From CAYSYY01 sp964576115 [NCBI: uncultured Gemmatimonadota bacterium] (GTDB lineage: Bacteria; Blakebacterota; Blakebacteria; Blakebacterales): a stretch of 27,254 nt of DNA. Under the pieces are notes generated by a model, which searched no databases, was not told the origin of the DNA, and saw nothing but the letters and a program-made list of their open reading frames with translations. The stretch covers positions 1 through 27,254 of the forward strand of contig CAZNUA010000046.1 in the NCBI GenBank assembly GCA_964576115.1, read 5' to 3'. Shown here piece after piece: positions 1 through 7,236 of the stretch. Within the stretch, counting starts at the first letter, position 1, and every line of letters begins with the position of its first letter. Position numbers and translations under genes: made by a program.

Positions 1-2
1 GC

Positions 3-281
3 AGGGGGCGCTACTGCCTGCTCGGTCTGCGCGTGCCGGCCCCCGAACTCTTCGTCGGGGTGGACGCCGATGCGGAGCGGGCACTGCCCGTTACCCTGCG
101 TCGGGCCGCGCAGGCAGGGCTTTCGACCGTGTACGTGCCGAGCTGGCGGGAAGTGCGCGACACGGACGATCTGATCCGTCTGCAGGACCGGCTGCATCGC
201 AGTGCCCGGCACCCCGACCTGGTCGCCGCGGTGGGACAGGCGCTGGCCGGTATCGGACCGGCCGGGGACCGGTCGCCGTGA
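3..281 (+). CDS. Glycosyltransferase-like protein, DUF2064/TIGR04282 type (3' end only)
   Basis: The frame is open from the left edge of the window, so only about 92 C-terminal residues are present. A GTG at 33 could be read as a start, but the codons before it continue the family pattern (GRYCLLGLRVPAPELF), so the gene starts outside the window. Proteins of the DUF2064/TIGR04282 family are GT-A-fold, nucleotidyltransferase-like glycosyltransferases. Their C-terminal half has a 'GGYWLLGL...P.LF.G..W.T...L..TL..A...GL....P...DVDT.DDL' layout. Here the matching parts are LFVGVDADAE, TLRRAAQAGLSTVYVPSW and VRDTDDLIRLQDRL. The stop codon overlaps the GTG start of the next gene (GTGA at 278-281), so the two are probably translationally coupled. 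The substrate is unknown. Confidence 0.6.
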   Translation, partial: RGRYCLLGLRVPAPELFVGVDADAERALPVTLRRAAQAGLSTVYVPSWREVRDTDDLIRLQDRLHRSARHPDLVAAVGQALAGIGPAGDRSP

Positions 282-976
282 GCGGGTCCCGGAACGCCGG
301 CGGCCCGGGTGAGCGGACCGACGATTTCCTGACTCCCGCAGCCTGCGCCCGGGCGCAGATCAGGGTCAAGGACAGCCGTTTTCTGGCGCTCTGCGAGCCG
401 TGTGCCGACCGCGATCGGGCTCGATCGCTGATCGAGGAGTACGAGCGGCAACATGCCGACGCCACCCATGTCTGCTGGGCCTGGCGGTTGCGCAGCGAAC
501 CCGAACCGGGTGAAGCCTGGTCCGATGCCGGTGAACCGGCGGGCACGGCGGGCGTCCCCATTGTGGGGGCCCTGCGGTCGGCCGCGCTGGAGAACGTTCT
601 GGGAATCGTCGTGCGCTGGTTCGGCGGCACCAAACTCGGCCGGGGAGGGCTGATCCGGGCCTATCGGGAAGCCATGCAGGCCGCCCTGGAACAGGCCGAG
701 ATCGTGACCGCCGTCCCGCAGGCGGTCGTCCGCCTGCAGGCCCCGGCGGCCCTGATCGGCGAACTGCACCGGGTTGCCGCCGCTTTTGGAGCCGACTACC
801 GGGAACAGCGGGTGGAGGGGGAGGGGGTCGTGATTACCGTTTCGCTCCCCGCCCGTCTCGTGGATACTCTTCGAGAACAGCTCGCCGCCGCAACGCGGGG
901 AGCGGGCTCGGTGCGGTCCCTGGAGACGGACCGGGCCGCCGAGCCCGGTCAAGGAGAAGAAACCGATGACGAGTGA
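278..976 (+). CDS. yigZ: YigZ / IMPACT family protein
   Basis: A 232-residue protein starting at GTG 278, inside the stop of the previous gene. The IMPACT (UPF0029) N-terminal domain covers about residues 20-140. Its hallmark strings are visible: DAGEPAGTAGVPI, then VVRWFGGTKLGRGGLIRAY. The C-terminal part (about 150-215) fits the DUF1949 ferredoxin-like domain. In eukaryotes IMPACT regulates the translation kinase GCN2; the bacterial YigZ role is not settled, though a link to ribosomes or nucleic acid has been proposed. The tail is acidic (ending GQGEETDDE). It overlaps the ROK kinase gene by 11 bases. Family assignment is firm; function in this organism is open. Confidence 0.9.
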   Translation: MSGSRNAGGPGERTDDFLTPAACARAQIRVKDSRFLALCEPCADRDRARSLIEEYERQHADATHVCWAWRLRSEPEPGEAWSDAGEPAGTAGVPIVGALRSAALENVLGIVVRWFGGTKLGRGGLIRAYREAMQAALEQAEIVTAVPQAVVRLQAPAALIGELHRVAAAFGADYREQRVEGEGVVITVSLPARLVDTLREQLAAATRGAGSVRSLETDRAAEPGQGEETDDE

Positions 977-1949
977 GGCAGGGCGCTGGGCGATCGGGCT
1001 CGATCTGGGCGGCAGTGCGGTCAAAAGCGGCCTGGTGGCCGCCGACGGCTCCATTGCGGTCTTCGAGCGCACGCCGATCGACCGCCGGGCCGGGGCCGAT
1101 CACCTGCTTGCCGCTCTCCTGAACCAGATAGAGCGTCTGCGCGCAGCCGCCGCCGAGCGGGGTTTCGAACCGGTGGGCATCGGTGTGGGCAGCCCGGGCA
1201 GTATCGAACGGGCGACCGGCCGGATCCACAAATCCCCCAATTTCGCCGGCTGGACAGGGTATCCCCTGCGCGACGAACTCGTCCGGAACACCGAACTGCC
1301 CGTCTATCTCGCCAACGACGTGAACGCCGCCGCCCTGGGAGAGCTCAAGTTCGGGGCCGGTGAAGATTACGAGAATTTCATCATGATCACGCTCGGTACC
1401 GGAGTCGGGGGGGCGCTGGTGATCGGCGGTCGTCTCTACGACGGGGCTGAAGGCTTCGCGGGCGAGATCGGACACATGATGATCGATCCCGAGGGACCCG
1501 AGTGTCCCTGCGGAAACCGCGGCTGCCTCGAACAGCTGGTCGGGGCCTCGGCGATGGTCGACCGGGCCCGGGCTCTGCTGGCCGGATCCGATGCCGACGG
1601 CCCCCTGGCCGCCGTGCCGGAAGAGGAACTCACGCCCGAGATCATCGGTGAAGCCGCCGCCGACGGAGACCCGGTGGGCCGGATGGTCCTGGCCGAATCG
1701 GGGCGCTGGCTCGGGCTGGCCTTCATCACCCTCATCAACGTTCTGGATCCCGACTGCATTCTGGTCGGCGGGGGGATCGCCCAGGCCGGACCGCCGCTTT
1801 TCGATGCCATCCGTCAGACCGTCGGGAACCACGCCATGTCGGGCACGGCCCGGATCGTGCCCATCGTTCTCGCCGCCCTGGGAACCCGGGCCGGCACCGC
1901 CGGTGCCGGCGCCCTTGCCCTATGGCCCGAACTCTCCTGCGAATCCTGA
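966..1949 (+). CDS. ROK-family sugar kinase (glucokinase-like)
   Basis: A 327-residue cytoplasmic kinase of the ROK family, which phosphorylates glucose or related hexoses and amino sugars with ATP. The N-terminal phosphate-binding motif is GLDLGGSAVKSGLV (about 11-24). The catalytic aspartate sits in LANDVNAAALGE (D118). The ATP-binding stretch is ITLGTGVGGALV. Zinc ligands are H170 in GEIGHMM and the cysteine cluster CPCGNRGCLE (C180, C182, C187), the ROK consensus. There is no N-terminal helix-turn-helix, so it is a kinase rather than a ROK repressor. The ATG at 966 lies inside the yigZ end, and its own end overlaps the lptD start by 28 bases, which indicates one transcript. Glucose is the most likely substrate, but N-acetylmannosamine or fructose cannot be excluded. 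Confidence 0.9.
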   Translation: MTSEAGRWAIGLDLGGSAVKSGLVAADGSIAVFERTPIDRRAGADHLLAALLNQIERLRAAAAERGFEPVGIGVGSPGSIERATGRIHKSPNFAGWTGYPLRDELVRNTELPVYLANDVNAAALGELKFGAGEDYENFIMITLGTGVGGALVIGGRLYDGAEGFAGEIGHMMIDPEGPECPCGNRGCLEQLVGASAMVDRARALLAGSDADGPLAAVPEEELTPEIIGEAAADGDPVGRMVLAESGRWLGLAFITLINVLDPDCILVGGGIAQAGPPLFDAIRQTVGNHAMSGTARIVPIVLAALGTRAGTAGAGALALWPELSCES

Positions 1950-4513
1950 CCCGGTTTCTGACCGCGGGCCTTGCGGTCGTGCTCCTGCTGCCCGGGCCGG
2001 TCGGGGCGGGGGCCGCCGAGCAGGATCCCCCTCCGCCGCCGGGGGCTCGGCGCGCCCGGCCCGATACCATGAATGCCGCCCTCCAGGATACGACCCGGAC
2101 CGGACGGGGGCACGGATACGACCGGATCGTAGCCGAGTACGTCTCGCTCTCGAGTGACGGAACGACGACCACCTTTCGCGGCAGTCCCGAGAAACCGGCC
2201 TGGGTGCGCATGCAGGATATCGAAGTCAAGGCCGGTATCATCATCTACGACCAGGAAAACGAGTGGATCACCGCCCTGCCGCTGCCCGATACCTCGGCCA
2301 CGGGCCAGGCCGGGGGTCTGCACCGCCCGCTTTTCATCCAGGCCGATCAGCAGCTGGTCGGGACGCACATGTTCTACGATCTGAACGCCGACAAGGGCCA
2401 GGTCTGGAGCGGCGATACGACCTATGAATTCGGGTACTATCACGGCGATATCATCAGTGCCTACCGCAGCCAGCCCAACTACCTGACGGTTCGTCAGGCC
2501 CGCTTCACGACCTGCGACCTCGAGCATCCGCACTATTACTTCTCGGCCGAGAAAATGAAGATCATCCCCGAGGACAAGGTCATCGCCCGGGGAATCCGTT
2601 TCAATCTGCTGGGACTCAATATCCCCCCCCGGCTCTTCACCATTCCCGGGCTCGATCTCGAGATCTTCCCGCCGCTGCCCTTTCTGATCAAATCGATCCG
2701 TTCGGGGCGTCAGTCGGGACTGCTCATGCCCCGCTACTCCTCCAACACTCTGACCGGCGTCACGTTGAAGGATGTCGGGTATTACTGGGCTCCGAGCCCG
2801 TATTTCGACCTGCGCGCCGCGGCCGATATCACCGAGAAGCAGGGGGTGATCCTGCGGGCCCGCACCCGCTACGCCCTGCGCTACCGGCTGCAGGGCAATG
2901 TCGAGGTGAACTACAACTACAACCGCCAGACCCGGATCGTGCGTTGGGAAACCCGCTTCAACCACAACCAGACCCTGAGTCCCACCACCCGCCTCACCGC
3001 CCGGGGTAACTTCACCTCCTCGAAGGACTTCAATACCGCTCTCAGTGACGATCTCGACCGCCGGCTGCAGCGGATCCTGCGCTCGCACGTCAACTTCTCG
3101 CAGCGCCTGGAGGGAGGCGGCAGTTTCGCCGCTACTGCCAGCCAGACCCGCTATCTCGACCGGGACGTGACCAACACCCAGCTGCCGACCATAAGCCTGC
3201 GCCTGCCCCGGCGTCCCCTGTTCGGAATCGTCGAGGAAACAGGCCCGGCCGGAGCGCCGGGAGGGCTGCGGGGCCTGGGGCCGGCGGCCGGGGTGGCCCG
3301 GAGCACCGGTCCGGTCTGGTACGAGAACTTCTATTTCAGCTACAGCGCCAACTTCCGGGCTCAGACCGATGACAGGCTGATCGACGCCTCCGATCCCTCG
3401 CTCGGTAACGAAACCACCAGCCAGACCGGTCTCGAGCAGCGGGCCGATCTGAACTACGCGGGCAAGGCCTTCGGATGGCTGAACCTCCAGCCGGGCTTCA
3501 GCGCCCGGGAAGCCTGGTATATGGGAGACACAGCCGAGGAGGGCTTTCAGCGCCGGCTGACCTGGAATTCCAACCTGAGGGCCAGCACCAAGCTCTATGG
3601 TCTGGCCGAGGAACCGTTTGGTATCAATGCGTCCTTCCGGCACGTGGTCGAACCGAGTCTGACCTTCAGCTATGCTCCCGATTTCACCGACCTGCCCGAT
3701 GTCCCCAATATGTTCGGAGCCAATCCCGGACCGCAGCAGCGGTTCGCTTTCCAGCTGGGCCAGATCTTTCAGATGAAGCGCCTGGTGGGCGAAGAAGAGC
3801 GGAAAACCGACCTCGCCCGGGTCACCACCGGGCTGTCCTACAACGAACAGTCCAGCGGGCGGAAACTGTCGGACGTTACATCTTCACTGGTAACGAACGC
3901 CGGACGCGTTCTGAACCTGCAGTTTTCAACGGTTCACAGCTTCTATGCTCCGGGAACCGACGAGCTGCAGTGGACGCCGGTTGCAGTGAGCGCGCGCTAC
4001 CGTTCTTCGCTGCGACTCGACAGTGCCACGCTCGCCCGATGGTTTTCCCGGACCCCCGCCGAGACTGAGGCGGAAGCAGAGGAAGACGTACCGGAAGAAG
4101 CGGCAGGTCAGGAGCAGGCGGCAGCCGGGGAGGACACACCGTACGGTCTGCCGACCCGCGAGGCCAGCGATCTCACGCGTCCGGGTGCCGATCGGGCACG
4201 GACCGGCGGTCGGCGGTGGAACCTGACGGTGAACCACAGTTACCAGTGGGTGAAGGATCGACCCGAGCCCACACACAGTCTGGACGGTTCGCTGACGGTT
4301 AACCTGCCTCGCTGGACGCTGACGACGTCGGCACGCTACGACGTCACCGGCAGGGAGCTGATCCGGCACACGATCAGCATCTACCGGGATCTGCACTGCT
4401 GGGAGGCTCGACTGCAGGTGGTGACGCGCGGACCGGGTCGGGGATACTGGTTCGTCATCGCGATCACAGATATCCCCGAGATCAAGTACGAACGGCGAAG
4501 GACCGTGTTTTAA
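1922..4513 (+). CDS. lptD: LPS-assembly protein LptD (Bacteroidota-like type)
   Basis: An 863-residue outer-membrane protein. The first 32 residues form a signal peptide (MARTLLRILTR, hydrophobic LAVVLLLPG, then AGA). An LptA-like beta-taco region follows (about 65-260), with TTCDLEHPHYYFSAEKMKIIP marking the conserved TTCD...PHYY element. From about 265 onward there are many alternating amphipathic strands typical of a 26-stranded barrel. In the Lpt pathway this protein, with LptE, inserts lipopolysaccharide into the outer leaflet. An acidic Glu/Ala-rich stretch at about 713-738 interrupts the barrel near the C-terminus and is probably a loop. No clear LptE gene is adjacent. The start overlaps the kinase gene by 28 bases; the next usable ATG would remove the signal peptide. 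The family call is strong; that this organism makes LPS is inferred from it. Confidence 0.88.
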   Translation: MARTLLRILTRFLTAGLAVVLLLPGPVGAGAAEQDPPPPPGARRARPDTMNAALQDTTRTGRGHGYDRIVAEYVSLSSDGTTTTFRGSPEKPAWVRMQDIEVKAGIIIYDQENEWITALPLPDTSATGQAGGLHRPLFIQADQQLVGTHMFYDLNADKGQVWSGDTTYEFGYYHGDIISAYRSQPNYLTVRQARFTTCDLEHPHYYFSAEKMKIIPEDKVIARGIRFNLLGLNIPPRLFTIPGLDLEIFPPLPFLIKSIRSGRQSGLLMPRYSSNTLTGVTLKDVGYYWAPSPYFDLRAAADITEKQGVILRARTRYALRYRLQGNVEVNYNYNRQTRIVRWETRFNHNQTLSPTTRLTARGNFTSSKDFNTALSDDLDRRLQRILRSHVNFSQRLEGGGSFAATASQTRYLDRDVTNTQLPTISLRLPRRPLFGIVEETGPAGAPGGLRGLGPAAGVARSTGPVWYENFYFSYSANFRAQTDDRLIDASDPSLGNETTSQTGLEQRADLNYAGKAFGWLNLQPGFSAREAWYMGDTAEEGFQRRLTWNSNLRASTKLYGLAEEPFGINASFRHVVEPSLTFSYAPDFTDLPDVPNMFGANPGPQQRFAFQLGQIFQMKRLVGEEERKTDLARVTTGLSYNEQSSGRKLSDVTSSLVTNAGRVLNLQFSTVHSFYAPGTDELQWTPVAVSARYRSSLRLDSATLARWFSRTPAETEAEAEEDVPEEAAGQEQAAAGEDTPYGLPTREASDLTRPGADRARTGGRRWNLTVNHSYQWVKDRPEPTHSLDGSLTVNLPRWTLTTSARYDVTGRELIRHTISIYRDLHCWEARLQVVTRGPGRGYWFVIAITDIPEIKYERRRTVF

Positions 4514-4537
4514 TGCGGGTTTACGCCGGATGGCGGC

Positions 4538-4567
4538 TTGACGGGACCTCCCGCAGCCGCCTAGAAT
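4538..4567 (+). promoter_or_regulatory. Sigma-70-type promoter for the HU gene
   Basis: TTGACG at 4538-4543 and TAGAAT at 4562-4567 are separated by 18 bases. Five of six bases match the consensus in each box. It lies between the lptD stop and HU, giving a leader of about 50 bases, and fits the need for independent strong expression of HU. Confidence 0.65.
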
Positions 4568-4622
4568 GACAGCAGGTGCAGACTCGGAGATTCACCAGAA
4601 TCGACTGGTAGGAGGTGACAGA

Positions 4623-4895
4623 ATGACGAAGAAGGAACTCGTTGCAGCGGCAGCCGACGCAGCTGGAATCTCGAAGGCCAAGGCGGAAGTTGCTCTCAAT
4701 GCGGCTTTTGACGGTATCACGACGGCCCTGAAGCAGGGCGACAAGGTCACTCTCGTGGGCTTTGGGACGTTCTCGGCTTCGCACCGGGCGGCTCGCATGG
4801 GGCGCAACCCGCGCACCGGCGCGTCGATCCAGATCCCCGCCAGCAAGGTACCGAAGTTCAAGGCCGGGAAGTCGCTCAAGGACGCCATCCAGTAA
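4623..4895 (+). CDS. hup: HU-family nucleoid DNA-binding protein
   Basis: A 90-residue protein, the standard HU length. It starts MTKKELVAAAADAAG and contains the family signature around GFGTFSASHRAARMGRNPRTG, which includes the beta-arm that inserts into the minor groove, followed by IPASKVPKFKAGKSLKDAI. HU dimers bend DNA without strong sequence preference and compact the nucleoid. The start at 4623 is chosen over the upstream ATG at 4566 because GGAGGTGA at 4611-4618 is ideally spaced and the family begins at MTK. The gene stands alone between its own promoter and terminator. An IHF subunit is less likely because of the generic arm sequence and lack of a partner gene. Confidence 0.95.
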   Translation: MTKKELVAAAADAAGISKAKAEVALNAAFDGITTALKQGDKVTLVGFGTFSASHRAARMGRNPRTGASIQIPASKVPKFKAGKSLKDAIQ

Positions 4896-4915
4896 CCGTT
4901 TCTTTTCACCAGACG

Positions 4916-4955
4916 AAAAGGAGCAGGGGGGACGCCTCCTGCTCCTTTTTCTTTT
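4916..4955 (+). terminator. Intrinsic terminator after HU
   Basis: A perfect 12-bp stem, AAAAGGAGCAGG (4916-4927) paired with CCTGCTCCTTTT (4938-4949), with a 10-base loop, runs into a T-rich tract (TTTTTCTTTT). It ends the HU transcript and separates it from the GlmU-like gene. Confidence 0.9.
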
Positions 4956-5004
4956 GGTCGGCACCGGTCGGGAGGTACTACCTTGCTCCCCGGAGGATCC
5001 GCTT

Positions 5005-6297
5005 ATGAGAACGATCGTGTTCGAAGACGACGGCTGGCGCCGGTTTCTGCCGCTGACCGCCCTCAGAAGCCTGCTCGAGGTGCGTTGCGGCATCCTGCCG
5101 CTGTGGGAAAAGACCTGGCTGGCGACGGGCGAAAAGGTGGATTTTGTGGCCTTCAGACCCGAAATACGGGCTCTTGCCGAAAAAAAATATGAAAAAAAAC
5201 AGGTCCCATTTCCCGCCTGCAATCCGGCCGGATCGGACCTCTCTCTCTGGCTCAACGGACGCCTTCTCTGGACCCCCGAACTGATCGCTGAAACCCGGGA
5301 GCTGGCAGCGGGCGAGGCCCTGGTTCTGCCCGGCGGAACTCTCGCCGCCGCCGCGGCTGCGGTCGAGGCTTCCGGATCCGATCTTTCCGGGCGTCTCTCG
5401 GCGGCGGTCACACAGCTCCGCGAGGTGTCCTGGCCCGCTCTGGAGGTCTGGTACGATCTGCTCGAGTTCGGCCCGGCCGAGATCGGTGCCGATTCCGAAC
5501 GGCTCGGCCTCACCCCGACCGCCGATCCGGCCGGCCTGCCCGAAGGGGCCCATCTGCTGGGAGAAGCCGGGGCCTACCTGGCCGACGGTGTGGTGATCGA
5601 TCCGGGCGTGGTGTTCGATACTCGCCACGGCCCGGTCGTGGTGGACAGCGGCGCCCATCTCATGACCGGGGCGGTTCTGGCCGGTCCGTGTTACATCGGT
5701 CGGGAGTCACTGGTGAAAGTGCGAGCCGTCCTTTCCGAGGGATGTTCGATCGGGGAACGCTGCAAGGTGGGAGGGGAACTCGAGTGCGTCTTCATGCAGG
5801 GTTGGGCCAACAAGCAGCACGACGGCTACCTGGGCCACGCCGTGGTGGGCTCGTGGGTCAATCTGGGCGCGGCCACGAACAACAGCGATCTGAAGAACAC
5901 CTACGGAGAGGTCGACACCTGGCTCGACGGGCAGATGCAGGGCAGCGGGCGGATGTTCCTGGGCTGCTGTCTGGGCGATCATACCAAGACCGCCATCGGG
6001 ACGACCCTGATCACCGGCATGGTGGCCGGGGTGGGCTGTAACCTCTTCGGAGCGGGATTCCACCCGGTCCGGGTGCCCGATTTCATCTGGGGGCAACCGG
6101 GGGCGTACAAGGAATACCTGTTCGACCGGGTGGTGGAGACCGCACGGACCGTCATGGCCCGCCGCCAGGTCGATCTGCCGGCCGAGTACGAGGCCCTCAT
6201 GCGTGCCTGTTTCGAGGCTTCGGCCCCGGAGCGAGAAGTGTTCCTCAATCGGCTGCAGCACAGCCGGACCGCCGCCCGGCGGCGGGACGAGCATTGA
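5005..6297 (+). CDS. GlmU-like nucleotidyltransferase / left-handed beta-helix protein
   Basis: A 430-residue protein resembling the alternative GlmU family (TIGR03991 type) known from Bacteroidota. The N-terminus FEDDGWRRFLPLTALRSLLEVRCGIL matches that family's 'D....LLPLT.TRP..DLR.GI' opening rather than the LAAGxGTRM opening of classical GlmU. From about 195 to 400 it has the short hexapeptide periods of a left-handed beta-helix acyltransferase (IDPGVVFDTRHGPVVVDSGAHL, GVGCNLFGAGFHP). The expected role is making UDP-GlcNAc or a related nucleotide sugar for the cell wall and LPS. The start at 5005 has GGAGG at 4992-4996. Two A8 runs (5180-5187, 5192-5199) encode EKKYEKKQ. It is followed by a permease gene after 7 bases. 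Family is convincing; exact sugar is uncertain. Confidence 0.8.
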   Translation: MRTIVFEDDGWRRFLPLTALRSLLEVRCGILPLWEKTWLATGEKVDFVAFRPEIRALAEKKYEKKQVPFPACNPAGSDLSLWLNGRLLWTPELIAETRELAAGEALVLPGGTLAAAAAAVEASGSDLSGRLSAAVTQLREVSWPALEVWYDLLEFGPAEIGADSERLGLTPTADPAGLPEGAHLLGEAGAYLADGVVIDPGVVFDTRHGPVVVDSGAHLMTGAVLAGPCYIGRESLVKVRAVLSEGCSIGERCKVGGELECVFMQGWANKQHDGYLGHAVVGSWVNLGAATNNSDLKNTYGEVDTWLDGQMQGSGRMFLGCCLGDHTKTAIGTTLITGMVAGVGCNLFGAGFHPVRVPDFIWGQPGAYKEYLFDRVVETARTVMARRQVDLPAEYEALMRACFEASAPEREVFLNRLQHSRTAARRRDEH

Positions 6298-6304
6298 CTC
6301 GCTG

Positions 6305-7204
6305 ATGAAGCGCTCCACCGGAGCCGATATCGTCTTTGTCTCCATCACCCTTCTCTGGGGCACCTCCTTCGCTCTGGCCAAAGGGGCCCTCGTCTGGGTT
6401 ACCCCCGCCCTCTTCGTGGCGATGCGGTTCGCCGTGGCCGGTGTGGTCTGGCTGGCGCTGTACGGCTCCTGCCTGAAGGATCTCAAACCGGGAACCTGGA
6501 GCCGCGGTCTGGCTCTCGGGGCCGTGCTGGGAGCGGGCTTCGTTTTCCAGACAGCGGGGCTCGAAGACACCGGGGCGAGTATGACCGGTTTTCTGACCGG
6601 ACTGACGGTGGCGATCGTGCCCCTGCTCGTCATCGCGATCGAGCGCACCCTGCCGCGGGTGACCTCGGTCGCGGGGGTTCTGCTCTGCATCCTCGGTCTG
6701 TGGGTGCTGACCTCGCCTCAGGGAACCGGCCTGGGTACCGGCGATCTACTCGTCCTCGTGGGAGCATTTTTCTTCGCCCTCTATATCGTTTTCGTGGAGA
6801 TGTTCACAGCCGACTACGACACCCGGGCCCTGACTCTGATCCAGGCCGTGGGGATCCTGGTCGTGGCGGTGCCGGGAATCCTGCTCGTCGAATCTCCGGC
6901 TGTGGAGTTCACCTGGGCCTTCACCTGGCGCTGGCTTGCCCTGGGGCTCATGGCGGCCGTGACCCTGGCCCTGCAGATTCACTGGCAGCGCTACATTTCC
7001 GCCACCCGGGCGGCCGTCATCATCACTCTGCAGACCCCCCTCTCGGCCCTGTTCGCCTTCCTGCTGCTGGCCGAAGTCCTCCCGCCGGCCGCGTATCTGG
7101 GCGGCGGTCTCATCTTTCTGGGGACTCTTGTGGCCGAAGGTGGTGCGCGCCTGCTGCCCCCGCGAACCCGCCGCAAGGAAAGGGCGGGTCATGGAGCCGA
7201 TTGA
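6305..7204 (+). CDS. DMT-superfamily permease with two EamA domains
   Basis: A 299-residue membrane protein with about ten hydrophobic segments in two repeated halves, each an EamA domain (about 8-140 and 150-285). The start ADIVFVSITLLWGTSFALAKGAL carries the family's 'LLWG.nf' motif in the first helix, and GLEDTGASMTGFLTGLTVAIVPLLV is the typical end of the first repeat. Members export or import small metabolites such as amino acids, nucleosides or sugar derivatives; substrate cannot be read from sequence. The ATG at 6305 lies 7 bases after the GlmU-like stop with no clear Shine-Dalgarno, so translation may depend on coupling. An upstream in-frame ATG at 6203 would lie within the preceding gene and add a non-membrane extension, so I rejected it. 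Confidence 0.88.
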   Translation: MKRSTGADIVFVSITLLWGTSFALAKGALVWVTPALFVAMRFAVAGVVWLALYGSCLKDLKPGTWSRGLALGAVLGAGFVFQTAGLEDTGASMTGFLTGLTVAIVPLLVIAIERTLPRVTSVAGVLLCILGLWVLTSPQGTGLGTGDLLVLVGAFFFALYIVFVEMFTADYDTRALTLIQAVGILVVAVPGILLVESPAVEFTWAFTWRWLALGLMAAVTLALQIHWQRYISATRAAVIITLQTPLSALFAFLLLAEVLPPAAYLGGGLIFLGTLVAEGGARLLPPRTRRKERAGHGAD

Positions 7205-7230
7205 GTCCTGACACCGGAACCGGTTAGACT
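7201..7230 (+). promoter_or_regulatory. Possible promoter for the histidine kinase gene
   Basis: TTGAGT at 7201-7206 and TAGACT at 7225-7230 are 18 bases apart, each with four of six consensus bases. The ATG at 7237 would fall at or next to the expected transcription start, so a transcript from here would be leaderless. No Shine-Dalgarno lies before that ATG, which is consistent. The match alone is weak. Confidence 0.35.
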
Positions 7231-7236
7231 CATCCC

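Noticed and set aside
834-1832. A 332-codon minus-strand frame opposite yigZ and the ROK kinase
   Set aside because: Both plus-strand genes have strong motifs; the minus frame shows none.
1814-3643. A 609-codon open frame on the minus strand inside lptD
   Set aside because: It is a mirror of the high-GC lptD codons, with no family features and repetitive Gly/Val/Gln composition; lptD is clearly the real gene.
4954-4981. Promoter for the GlmU-like gene (TTGGTC, 16 bases, TACTAC)
   Set aside because: Only three of six bases match in each box.
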